Positions 51,484 through 58,842 of a DNA stretch of 64,000 nt are shown here, one piece after another. Each line of letters begins with the position of its first letter. Position 1 is the first letter of the stretch. Source of the stretch: CAZQVN01 sp964596775 (GTDB lineage Bacteria > Eisenbacteria > RBG-16-71-46 > JABDJR01 > JAWXBZ01); NCBI GenBank assembly GCA_964596775.1, contig CAZQVN010000001.1, positions 186,001 to 250,000 of the forward strand. Reading direction: 5' to 3'. A program made the translations under genes and the position numbers. The notes beneath the pieces are model-generated. The model saw only the letters and a program-made list of their open reading frames with translations. It was not told where the DNA came from and did no database searches.

Positions 51484-52395
51484 ATGAAGAGTCCGTTCCG
51501 CATCGCGACCCTGCTCCCGGTCGCGCGCGCCGCCCGCCGTGCCTGTGTCCCGCCGGCGCGCCGCGTGATGTGTCCGACCGCGGCCGTCGCGCTGCTGCTC
51601 CTCGCCCTGTCCGGGTGCGGGAGCGACGCCACGAAACCCGAACCCCGCACCGTGGCCGACTACTTTTCCGGCATCGAACTGGACGGCGGCACGTCCGTCC
51701 GGAAGACCGGTTCGTCGCCCGCGGCCAACGGCGGCCCAACCGTGACCGCCTCCGGCAACACGATCGTCATCAACGGAGGAACGTCGCGGGTGACCGTGGC
51801 CTCCCCCGCGGCCATGGCGAAACTCCTGATCGGGGTGGACGGGATCGACGGCTACTACGAGGTCACGCTCGCGGCGCCGTCCACGTCGCTGGAGTTCCTG
51901 ATCAACGTGGCCCAGGGCGTTCCCGGCACGAGCTTCGATATCCTCATCCAGGCGGCCGGTGCGGACGGGCGGTTCGGCCCCACCGACAACCTGCCGACGA
52001 GCATCACCCGGGTGGGCACGGGGGATGTGCAGGTCAGCCTCTCGTGGGACGCCGATTCCGACGTGGATCTCCATGTCGTGGATCCGAAGGGGGAGGAGGT
52101 CTACTGGAAGGAACGGACCGTTTCGAGCGGGGGCCAGCTCGACCTCGACTCCAACGCGGCCTGCTCCATCGACGGACTGCGCAACGAGAACGTCACCTGG
52201 CCGACCGGAACGGCGCCGCGCGGCACGTACACCGTGCGCGTCGACTACTTCCTGAACTGCGGCGTGGACACCACGCGGTACGTAGTCACGGTGAGGAAGA
52301 ACGGCATGGTGGACACGTTCACCGGTGTTCTCACCGGCGAGGGGGATGCCGGCAGCGCGGGGAGCGGGGAACTGGTGACGACGTTCACGTATTGA
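51484..52395 (+). CDS. Lipoprotein with DUF2135/YfaP-like C-terminal domain
   Basis: 303 residues. A long arginine-rich N-region precedes the hydrophobic core and lipobox LLALSGC, reaching Cys near 45. GAGGTG before the ATG at 51484 supports the longer start; GTG at 51565 and ATG at 51568 would give a normal-length signal. The C-terminal domain (VSLSWDADSDVDLHVVDPKG, GGQLDLDSNAAC, PRGTYTVRVDYF) matches the DUF2135/YfaP beta-sandwich found in surface proteins. The middle has IGVDGIDGYYEVTL. It ends 30 bases from a convergent gene. Partner unknown. Confidence 0.75.
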   Translation: MKSPFRIATLLPVARAARRACVPPARRVMCPTAAVALLLLALSGCGSDATKPEPRTVADYFSGIELDGGTSVRKTGSSPAANGGPTVTASGNTIVINGGTSRVTVASPAAMAKLLIGVDGIDGYYEVTLAAPSTSLEFLINVAQGVPGTSFDILIQAAGADGRFGPTDNLPTSITRVGTGDVQVSLSWDADSDVDLHVVDPKGEEVYWKERTVSSGGQLDLDSNAACSIDGLRNENVTWPTGTAPRGTYTVRVDYFLNCGVDTTRYVVTVRKNGMVDTFTGVLTGEGDAGSAGSGELVTTFTY

Positions 52396-52425
52396 GGGGG
52401 ACGTCTCCGCTCACCCAGTCCCCCC

Positions 52426-53202
52426 CTACTTCCCCTCGAACTTCGGCGCCCTTTTCTCCAGGAACGCGTTGATCCCCTCGTCCTTGTCCGCGGTTTCGAA
52501 CAGGACGGACTGGGCGAGGATCTCGAACTGGAAACCGGCGTCCATCGGGGCCTGGGTGGCCATGTTCAGCGACATCTTGGCCAGCTTGAGCGCCACCGGG
52601 CCTCGGGTCAGGAGCTTGTCGACCACCGCCTGGACCGCCGCGGAAAACTCCGCCCGGGGCGCGATCCGGTTGACCACGCCGAGCCGGTGCGCCTCCTCGG
52701 CGGTGATGAGGTCGCCGGTGAGGATCATCTCCTTGGCCCTTCCGATGCCTATGAGGCGCGGCAGCCGCTGCGTGCCGCCGGCGCCCGGCATGATGCCGAG
52801 GCCGACTTCCGGAAAACCGAACCGCGCGTCGTCCACCGCGATCCGGAGGTCGCAGGCGAGCGCCAGTTCAAGGCCGCCGCCGAGCGCGTGACCGTTGATC
52901 GCCGCCACGACCGGGCGGTCGAGGTTCTCCACGGCCTGGAACAGCGCGTTGTTGCACCCTTCGAGTCCGCTCCGGTACGTGCGCGTCTTCAGATCCTTGA
53001 TGTCGGCGCCGGACACGAACACCTTGTCGCCGCCGCCGGTGATCACGACCACGCCGACCGATTCGTCCTTCCGGATCTCCGCGAGCGCCGCCTGGAGCTC
53101 GTCGGCGGTGGTGCGGTCGATGGCGTTCCGCACGTCGGGGCGGTCGATGGTGATCCGGGCCGTGCGGTCGGCGATCTCCAGTCGGATATGCGCGTAGCTC
53201 AT
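52426..53202 (-). CDS. Enoyl-CoA hydratase/isomerase (crotonase family)
   Basis: 258 residues. The oxyanion-hole and catalytic residues are normal: GADIKDL, Glu112 in GGGLELALACD and Glu132 in GFPEVGLGIMPGAGGTQRL. Both glutamates of true hydratases are present, so it probably adds water to trans-2-enoyl-CoA. The C-terminus DEGINAFLEKRAPKFEGK is standard. It is the last gene of the five-gene acyl-CoA operon, 16 bases after the dehydrogenase gene. GGAGGGA precedes the ATG. Confidence 0.93.
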   Translation of the reverse strand: MSYAHIRLEIADRTARITIDRPDVRNAIDRTTADELQAALAEIRKDESVGVVVITGGGDKVFVSGADIKDLKTRTYRSGLEGCNNALFQAVENLDRPVVAAINGHALGGGLELALACDLRIAVDDARFGFPEVGLGIMPGAGGTQRLPRLIGIGRAKEMILTGDLITAEEAHRLGVVNRIAPRAEFSAAVQAVVDKLLTRGPVALKLAKMSLNMATQAPMDAGFQFEILAQSVLFETADKDEGINAFLEKRAPKFEGK

Positions 53203-53218
53203 CGGGTCCCTCCGGGGC

Positions 53219-54076
53219 CTACTTTTCGGTGTAGTCGTACACGCCGCGCCCGGTCTTCCGTCCGAGGCGGCCGGCCTTTACATACTTGACCATCAGCGGG
53301 CACGGCTTGAACTTTTCGCCGAGCGTGGCATGCAGATGTTCGAGGATCGCCAGGCGCACGTCGAGCCCCACGAGGTCGACCATCTCGAACGGCCCCATCG
53401 GGTGATTGAGGCCGAGCTTCAGCGCCTTGTCGATCTCGCGGGCACTGGCCACCCCTTCCTGGAGCATCGTGAACGCCTCGTTGCCGATCAGCGCGTTGAT
53501 CCGGGTGGTGATGAAACCCGGCGACTCGTTGACAACCACGACTTCCTTGCCCATGGCTTCCCCCACCGCGCGGCACGCCTCGACGGTGGCGTCGGACGTT
53601 TCCAGTCCGCGGACGATCTCGAGGAGCTTCATCCGGGGCACCGGGTTGAAGAAGTGCATGCCGATGACCGAGTACGGGCGGCCGGTGGCCGCGGCCATCT
53701 CGGTGACCGACAGGGCCGACGTGTTCGTGGCGAAGATCGTGCCGCCCGGGCAGCGCGGTTCGAGTTTCCGGAACAGCTCGATCTTGAGCGCCATGTTCTC
53801 CGGCACCGCCTCGATGATCAGGTCGCTCTCGCGGCCGGCCTGCTCCAGGACGGAGCACGGAACGATCCGCGCGATCGCCTCGTCGGCCCTTCCCCGCTCC
53901 ACGATCGATTTTTCCACGGCCTTGTCGAAGTCTTTCCGGATCGTGGCCATGGCGGCCTCGAGGGCCTTCGCGTCCGTGTCGAACAGGAACGTCCGGTGAC
54001 CTCCGAGAGCCGATACGTACGCGATGCCGCGCCCCATCGTGCCGGCGCCGATCACGCCGATGGTGCTGATGCTCAT
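53219..54076 (-). CDS. 3-hydroxyacyl-CoA (3-hydroxybutyryl-CoA) dehydrogenase
   Basis: 285 residues, the monofunctional NAD-dependent form. The nucleotide-binding motif is GVIGAGTMGRGIA at the N-terminus. The catalytic pair is in MHFFNPVPRMKLLEI and the C-terminal domain in NESPGFITTRIN and NHPMGPFEMVDLVGLD. It oxidises L-3-hydroxyacyl-CoA to the 3-keto form, following the hydratases encoded beside it. The ATG at 54076 is chosen over one at 54094 because GGGGAAG sits at about seven bases. It is separated from the upstream gene by 137 bases containing a large inverted repeat. Confidence 0.93.
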   Translation of the reverse strand: MSISTIGVIGAGTMGRGIAYVSALGGHRTFLFDTDAKALEAAMATIRKDFDKAVEKSIVERGRADEAIARIVPCSVLEQAGRESDLIIEAVPENMALKIELFRKLEPRCPGGTIFATNTSALSVTEMAAATGRPYSVIGMHFFNPVPRMKLLEIVRGLETSDATVEACRAVGEAMGKEVVVVNESPGFITTRINALIGNEAFTMLQEGVASAREIDKALKLGLNHPMGPFEMVDLVGLDVRLAILEHLHATLGEKFKPCPLMVKYVKAGRLGRKTGRGVYDYTEK

Positions 54077-54102
54077 TGAATCTTCCCCAATCAAGTCATG
54101 AT

Positions 54103-54205
54103 GCGGCGCCGCGGAAGACCGCCCGCCCCGCCCCGGGTTCCGGGCGATGCCCGTATCCGGTCGGTCCCCGCGGTCCTGGCCCTTGCGGGCACTCCGCGGC
54201 GCCGC
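54103..54205. repeat. 13-bp inverted repeat inside the acyl-CoA operon
   Basis: GCGGCGCCGCGGA (54103-54115) recurs in inverted orientation as TCCGCGGCGCCGC (54193-54205), 77 bases apart, filling the only long gap in the operon (54077-54213). It could form a stable intercistronic RNA stem. No T-run follows on either strand. Confidence 0.5.
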
Positions 54206-54213
54206 GAAACGTC

Positions 54214-55005
54214 CTACTTTCCGGTGAACTTCGGCTGGCGCTTCTCCACGTAGGCGGCGATCCCTTCCTTCGCGTCGTCGCTCTGGAACAGCTGCTGCTG
54301 GAGTTCGCGCTCGAGGGCCAGCGAGTCCTGGAACGGCAGCTCGAGGCCGGTCTGGACGGAGCGCTTGATGAGGCCCACGGCCTTCGAGGCCTTGTTCGGC
54401 GGGCAGAACTGCTTCGCGTAGATGAGCACGTTCTCCCAGAAGCCGTCGCGGTCGTAGAGCTCGTTGACGAGGCCCATGTCCAGCGCCTCCTCGAACGTGA
54501 ACGTGCGGCCGGTGGCCATCAGCTCGATCGCGCGCCCCTTGCCGACGATGCGGGCCATGCGCTGCGTTCCGCCGGTGCCCGGCAGCACGCCGAGGTTCAC
54601 TTCCGGCAGGCCGATCTTGCCGCCGTCCTTCTTGGCGATCCGGATGTCCGCCGCCATCGCGATCTCGAGGCCGCCGCCGACGCAGTGGCCGTTCAGTGCC
54701 GCGATCACCAGCTTCGGCGTCTGCTCGAGTCGGTTCAGAGTTTCGTTGGCGTGCAGGCAGAAGAAGAACTTGAAGCGGGGCGTCACCGAGTTGAGCATGG
54801 AGATGTTGGCGCCGGCCGAGAAGAACTTGTCGCCGTCGCCGCGGATCACGATCACGTGAACGCTGTCGTCCATGCGCGCCTGGCAGACCGCGGTGTCGAG
54901 CTGCTGCATCATTTCATAGGTGTAGGTGTTGGCCGGGGGATCGACCAGCGTGATGACGCCGACGCCGTCCTGGGCCGCAAAGGTAACGAGTGTCTTGTCG
55001 GACAT
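54214..55005 (-). CDS. Enoyl-CoA hydratase family protein, second paralogue
   Basis: 263 residues. The crotonase core has FSAGANISML, Glu114 in VGGGLEIAMAADIRIA and Glu135 in GLPEVNLGVLPGTGGTQRM, so both catalytic glutamates are kept. An insertion between the substrate loop and the first motif (SVTPRFKFFFCLHANETLNR) is hydrophobic and differs from the other two paralogues, hinting at a bulky acyl or aromatic substrate (inference). AAAGGAG precedes the ATG at 55005. It lies 50 bases after the PaaG-like gene. Confidence 0.9.
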   Translation of the reverse strand: MSDKTLVTFAAQDGVGVITLVDPPANTYTYEMMQQLDTAVCQARMDDSVHVIVIRGDGDKFFSAGANISMLNSVTPRFKFFFCLHANETLNRLEQTPKLVIAALNGHCVGGGLEIAMAADIRIAKKDGGKIGLPEVNLGVLPGTGGTQRMARIVGKGRAIELMATGRTFTFEEALDMGLVNELYDRDGFWENVLIYAKQFCPPNKASKAVGLIKRSVQTGLELPFQDSLALERELQQQLFQSDDAKEGIAAYVEKRQPKFTGK

Positions 55006-55055
55006 GGGTGGTGCTCCTTTCGAATCCTTCGATCGTTGGTGTTGGTGTGAAGTTT

Positions 55056-55850
55056 TCAGCCCTTCCCGGTGAACCGGGCGGGTCGTTTCTCGAGAAAAGC
55101 GTTGATCCCCTCCGCGGAGTCGGGCGAGTCCCAGCAGGCCCGCTGCGCGAACATCTCCATCTGGAACAGCTGGTTCAGGTCCGCCCCCCCGGCCGCGTGC
55201 ACCGTCTTCTTCGCCGCGGCGACCGCCGCCGGCGGCGCCTTCGCGAGGCCCGCCGCCAGCTCGCGCACGGCGTCGAGGAACGTTTCCGGCGGGTGCACTT
55301 CGTCGCACAACCCGATGCGCAGTGCCTCCGACGCCGGAACGGTTCGGCCGGTCCAGATCATTTTCAGCGCCTGCGATGTTCCGACGAGCCGCGGCAGGAG
55401 CCAGCTGCCGCCCCAGTCCGGGTGCAGGCCGATCTTGACGAACGTGGCCCCGAAAGACGCCGCCTCCGACGCGATGCGCAGGTCGCAGGCCAGCGCCAGG
55501 TTCAACCCGGCGCCCGCGGCCGGCCCGTTCACGGCGGCGATCACCGGGCGGTCGAGATCCCGGAGCGCCTCCACCACGGCCCGGCCCGATTCCATCAGCC
55601 GGCCGATCCCGTCAAACGGGGCGTTCGCCTTCTTCATCTCCGCCATCACCGCGATGTCGCCGCCGGCGCAGAAACCGCGGCCGGCCCCGGTGATGACCAG
55701 CACCCGCGAGGACGCGTCGGCCGCCACGGTCTTGACGGCCGCCAGCAGGTCGTCACGCATCGTGCCGGCCAGCGCGTTCAGCTTGTCCGGCCGGTTCAGC
55801 GTGACCGTGGCCACGCCGTCCGTCCGGTCGAGAAGGATCGAATCGCTCAT
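55056..55850 (-). CDS. PaaG-like enoyl-CoA isomerase (catalytic glutamates replaced)
   Basis: 264 residues. In this crotonase the first catalytic glutamate is Asn117 (AGAGLNLALACD) and the second is Asp145 (GLHPDWGGSWLLPRLVG). The same pattern occurs in PaaG, which isomerises 1,2-epoxyphenylacetyl-CoA to an oxepin or shifts double bonds, and not in hydratases. The FCAGGDIAVM oxyanion segment is normal. It begins 10 bases after the aldehyde dehydrogenase gene. It suggests an aromatic or unsaturated acyl-CoA route, although no ring-opening enzyme is in the window. Confidence 0.87.
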   Translation of the reverse strand: MSDSILLDRTDGVATVTLNRPDKLNALAGTMRDDLLAAVKTVAADASSRVLVITGAGRGFCAGGDIAVMAEMKKANAPFDGIGRLMESGRAVVEALRDLDRPVIAAVNGPAAGAGLNLALACDLRIASEAASFGATFVKIGLHPDWGGSWLLPRLVGTSQALKMIWTGRTVPASEALRIGLCDEVHPPETFLDAVRELAAGLAKAPPAAVAAAKKTVHAAGGADLNQLFQMEMFAQRACWDSPDSAEGINAFLEKRPARFTGKG

Positions 55851-55860
55851 CGGTGCCGTT

Positions 55861-57324
55861 TCAGGACAGGTCGACCCAGACGGTCTTGACCTGCGTGTAC
55901 TCGGACAGGGCCGCCTGGCCGAGCTCGCGGCCGAAACCGCTCTGCTTGTAGCCTCCGAACGGCGCCGCCGGGTCGTAGAAGTTGTAGTTGTTGACCCACA
56001 CCGTGCCGGCCTGGAGACGGGCCGCCATCGTGTGCGCGCGCTTCAGGTCCTTCGTCCAGACCCCGGCGGCCAGGCCGAACATCGAGTCGTTGGCCAGGGC
56101 CACCGCCTCGTCGTCCGACCGGAACGGGATCACCGCCACAACCGGGCCGAAGATCTCCTCGCGGGCGATCGTCATCGCGTTCGTCACCTGGTCGAAAATC
56201 GTCGGCTTCACGAAGTAGCCGTTGCCGATCACGTTCCGCTCGCCGCCGGTGACCAGGCGGGCGCCGCCCTTCTTTCCGGCGTCGATGTAGCCGAGGATCG
56301 AGTTCATGTGCGCCTCGGACACCTGGGGCCCCACGCGGGTCTTGGAGTCGAACGGATCCCCCTGCTTGAGCGCCTCGGTCTTGGCCTTCAGCATCTCCAC
56401 GAACTGGTCATGAATCGAGGCGTCCACGAGCAGCCGCGAGCCGGCCGTGCAGATCTCCCCCTTGCCGTAGAACACGCCGTTGATGGCGCCGCGGACGGCC
56501 ATGTCGAGGTTCGCGTCGGCAAAGACGATGTTCGCCGACTTGCCGCCGAGCTCCAGCGACAGCCGCTTCAGCGTGCCGGCGCCCGAGCGCATGATCTCCT
56601 GCCCCACCGGCGTGCTCCCGGTGAACGCGATCTTGTCCACGCCCGGATGATTCACGAGGGCGTTGCCGATCACCGAACCCTTTCCGGTGATGACGTTCAG
56701 GACGCCGGGCGGGAGCCCCGCTTCGAGGCCGAGTTCGCCGAGGCGGAGGCAGGACAGCGGCGTGATCTCCGCCGGCTTCAGGATGACCGTGTTCCCGGTG
56801 ACGAGCGCCGCGGCCACCTTGTACACGGAGAGCAGCAGCGGAAAATTCCAGGGGGTGATGGCCGCCACCACGCCGAGCGGCTCGTGGCGCGTGTAGGTGT
56901 GGAATGGTCCGCGGACCGGCAGCGTTTCGCCGTGCATCTTGTTGGCCCAGCCGGCGTAGTAGCGGATCGCCTCGACGGCCAGCGGCACGTCGATCTTTCG
57001 GGACTCGAAGAACGGCTTGCCGTTGTCCAGGGTTTCCAGCGTGGCGATCGAATCCGCGCTCTGCTCGAGCAGGTCGGCCAGCTTGAACAGGATGCGTCCG
57101 CGGTCTCCGGCGGCCATGCCGGGCCAGGGACCTTCGTCGAAGGCCTTGCGCGCGGCGGCGACGGCGCGGTCGGCGTCGTCGGCGGTGGCCTGGGCCACCT
57201 GCGTCAGGGTTTCGGCCGTGGCCGGGTTGATCGTGTCGACGGCGGCGCCGTTTTTCGCGTCGCTCCACTCGCCGCCGATCAGGAGCTTCGTGTTCGGAAA
57301 CGCAACTGTGGCCGGGGTACTCAT
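55861..57324 (-). CDS. NAD(P)-dependent aldehyde dehydrogenase
   Basis: 487 residues of the ALDH superfamily, close to the phenylacetaldehyde/betaine aldehyde group. The catalytic cysteine is Cys292 in GEICTAGSRLLV, and the general base is the Glu in LELGGKSANIV. The cofactor region PWNFPLLL and FTGSTPVGQEI is intact, and the C-terminal oligomerisation motif PFGGYKQSGFGRELG is normal. It oxidises an aldehyde to an acid, feeding acyl-CoA steps encoded downstream. GGAG precedes the ATG at 57324; another in-frame ATG at 57345 is less likely. First gene of the operon. Confidence 0.93.
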   Translation of the reverse strand: MSTPATVAFPNTKLLIGGEWSDAKNGAAVDTINPATAETLTQVAQATADDADRAVAAARKAFDEGPWPGMAAGDRGRILFKLADLLEQSADSIATLETLDNGKPFFESRKIDVPLAVEAIRYYAGWANKMHGETLPVRGPFHTYTRHEPLGVVAAITPWNFPLLLSVYKVAAALVTGNTVILKPAEITPLSCLRLGELGLEAGLPPGVLNVITGKGSVIGNALVNHPGVDKIAFTGSTPVGQEIMRSGAGTLKRLSLELGGKSANIVFADANLDMAVRGAINGVFYGKGEICTAGSRLLVDASIHDQFVEMLKAKTEALKQGDPFDSKTRVGPQVSEAHMNSILGYIDAGKKGGARLVTGGERNVIGNGYFVKPTIFDQVTNAMTIAREEIFGPVVAVIPFRSDDEAVALANDSMFGLAAGVWTKDLKRAHTMAARLQAGTVWVNNYNFYDPAAPFGGYKQSGFGRELGQAALSEYTQVKTVWVDLS

Positions 57325-57433
57325 CGGTTTTTCTCCAGGAGTCAAAGGCTCTTGGGCCTGATTCGGAATATGGGGTTGAGTTCAGGGCGGACGCGCCGGG
57401 GGTCGAGTCAGGCGGTCCGTCAAAAAGCAAGTA

Positions 57434-57462
57434 ACCCTACCAGCGGCAGGGGGATACGTCAA
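57434..57462 (-). promoter_or_regulatory. Sigma-70-like promoter of the acyl-CoA operon
   Basis: On the minus strand TTGACG (57457-57462), 17 bases, TAGGGT (57434-57439), about 110 bases before the aldehyde dehydrogenase ATG. The -10 half is weak. A second TTGACG nearby (about 57417) offers an alternative -35. Confidence 0.4.
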
Positions 57463-57499
57463 CGGGGCCGGGACGGGATCCGGCCGCGGACGGCCACAA

Positions 57500-57535
57500 G
57501 AAAAGGCGGGACGGCTCTTGCGAACCGTCCCGCCT
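57500..57535 (-). terminator. Rho-independent terminator of the FnIII-like lipoprotein gene
   Basis: AGGCGGGACGG (57504-57514) pairs perfectly with CCGTCCCGCCT (57525-57535) around a 10-base loop. On the minus strand it is followed by TTTTC. It separates this gene from the acyl-CoA operon. Confidence 0.85.
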
Positions 57536-57648
57536 GAGGAGGCTTCCGGTGCGGGCCTCTCCGGTTCTCGCTGGAACCCCCGCACCCTCCGCCCTCATCC
57601 CCCGTTGTCTTGTTGAGTTCGTGTCGTTGTCGTGTGCGCCGGGCCGGA

Positions 57649-58137
57649 TCAGTCGTCCAGCTCGGGCCGGTCGTCGGTCCGGCCGCCCGCGTTGCCGCCC
57701 TGGGCGTTGATGACCACCGCGGCCTGGGCGTGACGGCTCGACTGGTTCCCCTTCACGAAGCAGATGTCGTAGGTGTGGGTGCCGGCCGGCTTTCCGAGAT
57801 TGTCGACATAGATTCCGGTGTCGGCGGACATCTCGATGAGGGTCTGGCCGTTCACCTGGAGAATGGCCGTGAGTCCCGACTCCACCGGGCTGTCCCAGGT
57901 CAGGCGCACCGGGTTGCCGCCCAGCGCTTCGGCCTGGAAGTTCCGGGGCGCCTCGAGACGCGCGTCCTTCGTCGGGCGGATGACTTCGCCCGGCTCGTCC
58001 TGGGTCGCCGCGCCGGTGATCATCGGTGCGGTGGACAGGTCACTCCCGCACCCCACCAGGCTGAGACTTCCCGCAGCAATCACAACCACCAGAGACTTCA
58101 CAAATCCGTTTCCCGCATTCATCGAGTTCCGTGTCAT
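57649..58137 (-). CDS. Lipoprotein with a fibronectin-like domain
   Basis: 162 residues. The lipobox LSLVGC ends a normal signal. Residues about 60-140 form a single FnIII-like sandwich (PRNFQAEALGGNPVRLTWDS, AILQVNGQTLIEM, HTYDICFVKGNQSS). The last 20 residues are glycine and aspartate-rich. No enzyme motifs are seen. GGAAGG precedes the ATG at 58137. A sigma-54-like promoter lies about 105 bases upstream and a strong terminator follows, so it is a single-gene unit whose expression may be tightly regulated. Confidence 0.75.
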   Translation of the reverse strand: MTRNSMNAGNGFVKSLVVVIAAGSLSLVGCGSDLSTAPMITGAATQDEPGEVIRPTKDARLEAPRNFQAEALGGNPVRLTWDSPVESGLTAILQVNGQTLIEMSADTGIYVDNLGKPAGTHTYDICFVKGNQSSRHAQAAVVINAQGGNAGGRTDDRPELDD

Positions 58138-58505
58138 GGCACACCGCCTTCCTTGAGCGTTTCGGAAAGCCGTCCCCCAGGATCTCCTGAGCTTCTCTTT
58201 CCGTCCTCCCGTCATCCCTGACAGGTTCGTTTCCTTGTCTTTGCATGGGGCGTGCCAGATCCTGGCAATGGGAATGTTCGGTCGCCAACATCAAGTGTTG
58301 CATTGATTTATGGGAAAAGCGGAGGGCGTTGCAAAGAGGGGTATTGTGTATTGAAATATTAACGTTCGGTGGGGGCACAGCGGTGCCCTGAAGATGCAGC
58401 CGTGTCCAAGTTGTTTAATGTTATAGTTTTATAAGATTTGTTAACCTGGTGCAGCGCTTTCGTTCACCGGGCAACATGGCGCGGGGGGCTCCGACCGCGA
58501 CTCTC
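58138..58505. other. 368-base AT-rich intergenic region
   Basis: Holds the leader and sigma-54-like promoter of the lipoprotein gene, and upstream of it an AT-rich tract with several short dyads, for example ATCAA-8-TTGAT (58290-58307). The part at 58411-58445 (TTTAATGTTATAGTTTTATA) is the most AT-rich in the window. No gene is supported. It receives the 3' end of the small PCP_red-like gene at 58506. Confidence 0.4.
58241..58256 (-). promoter_or_regulatory. Sigma-54-like promoter of the FnIII-like lipoprotein gene
   Basis: The minus strand reads TGGCACGCCCCATGCA, matching eleven of twelve defined consensus positions with the GG and GC in register. Transcription would start near 58229, giving a leader of about 92 bases. 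It is the closest match to the sigma-54 consensus I found in the window. Confidence 0.62.
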
Positions 58506-58763
58506 CTAGAGAAACTCCGCGAACTGGGACAGGTCGATCCCGTGCTTTTTCATGGCGTCCTTCATCTGGTCCTTCATGTGCGCCGGCGTCGCCTTGATCA
58601 GTCCGATCACCATCGTCGGGATATCCACCTGGCTCACGCCGCGCGATGCCGCCACCTTGCCGATTTCGTTCTTCCCCATCTGTTCCGCCATGGGGCGAAG
58701 GAACACCGGGATCTCGCCGAGCAGGGTCTTGAACTTTTCCGTCGCTTCCGCGCTCCACTCCAT
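58506..58763 (-). CDS. Small PCP_red-like domain protein
   Basis: 85 residues. The sequence WSAEATEKFKTLLGEIPVFL, then MGKNEIGKVAASRGVSQVDI and TPAHMKDQMKDAM follows the pattern of the PCP_red domain, first named from the C-terminus of protochlorophyllide reductase subunit B but also found alone in non-photosynthetic bacteria. Function of free copies is unknown. AAAGGAGA precedes the ATG at 58763. It lies 79 bases after the TPR gene on the same strand and may be the last gene of that operon. Confidence 0.72.
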   Translation of the reverse strand: MEWSAEATEKFKTLLGEIPVFLRPMAEQMGKNEIGKVAASRGVSQVDIPTMVIGLIKATPAHMKDQMKDAMKKHGIDLSQFAEFL

Positions 58764-58842
58764 TTTGTGCCGTCTCCTTTTTTCAGGTGTGCCCCGCCGC
58801 CGGCGGGGATCGTGTTGATTCTGTGTACGTGGCGGCGCCCGC

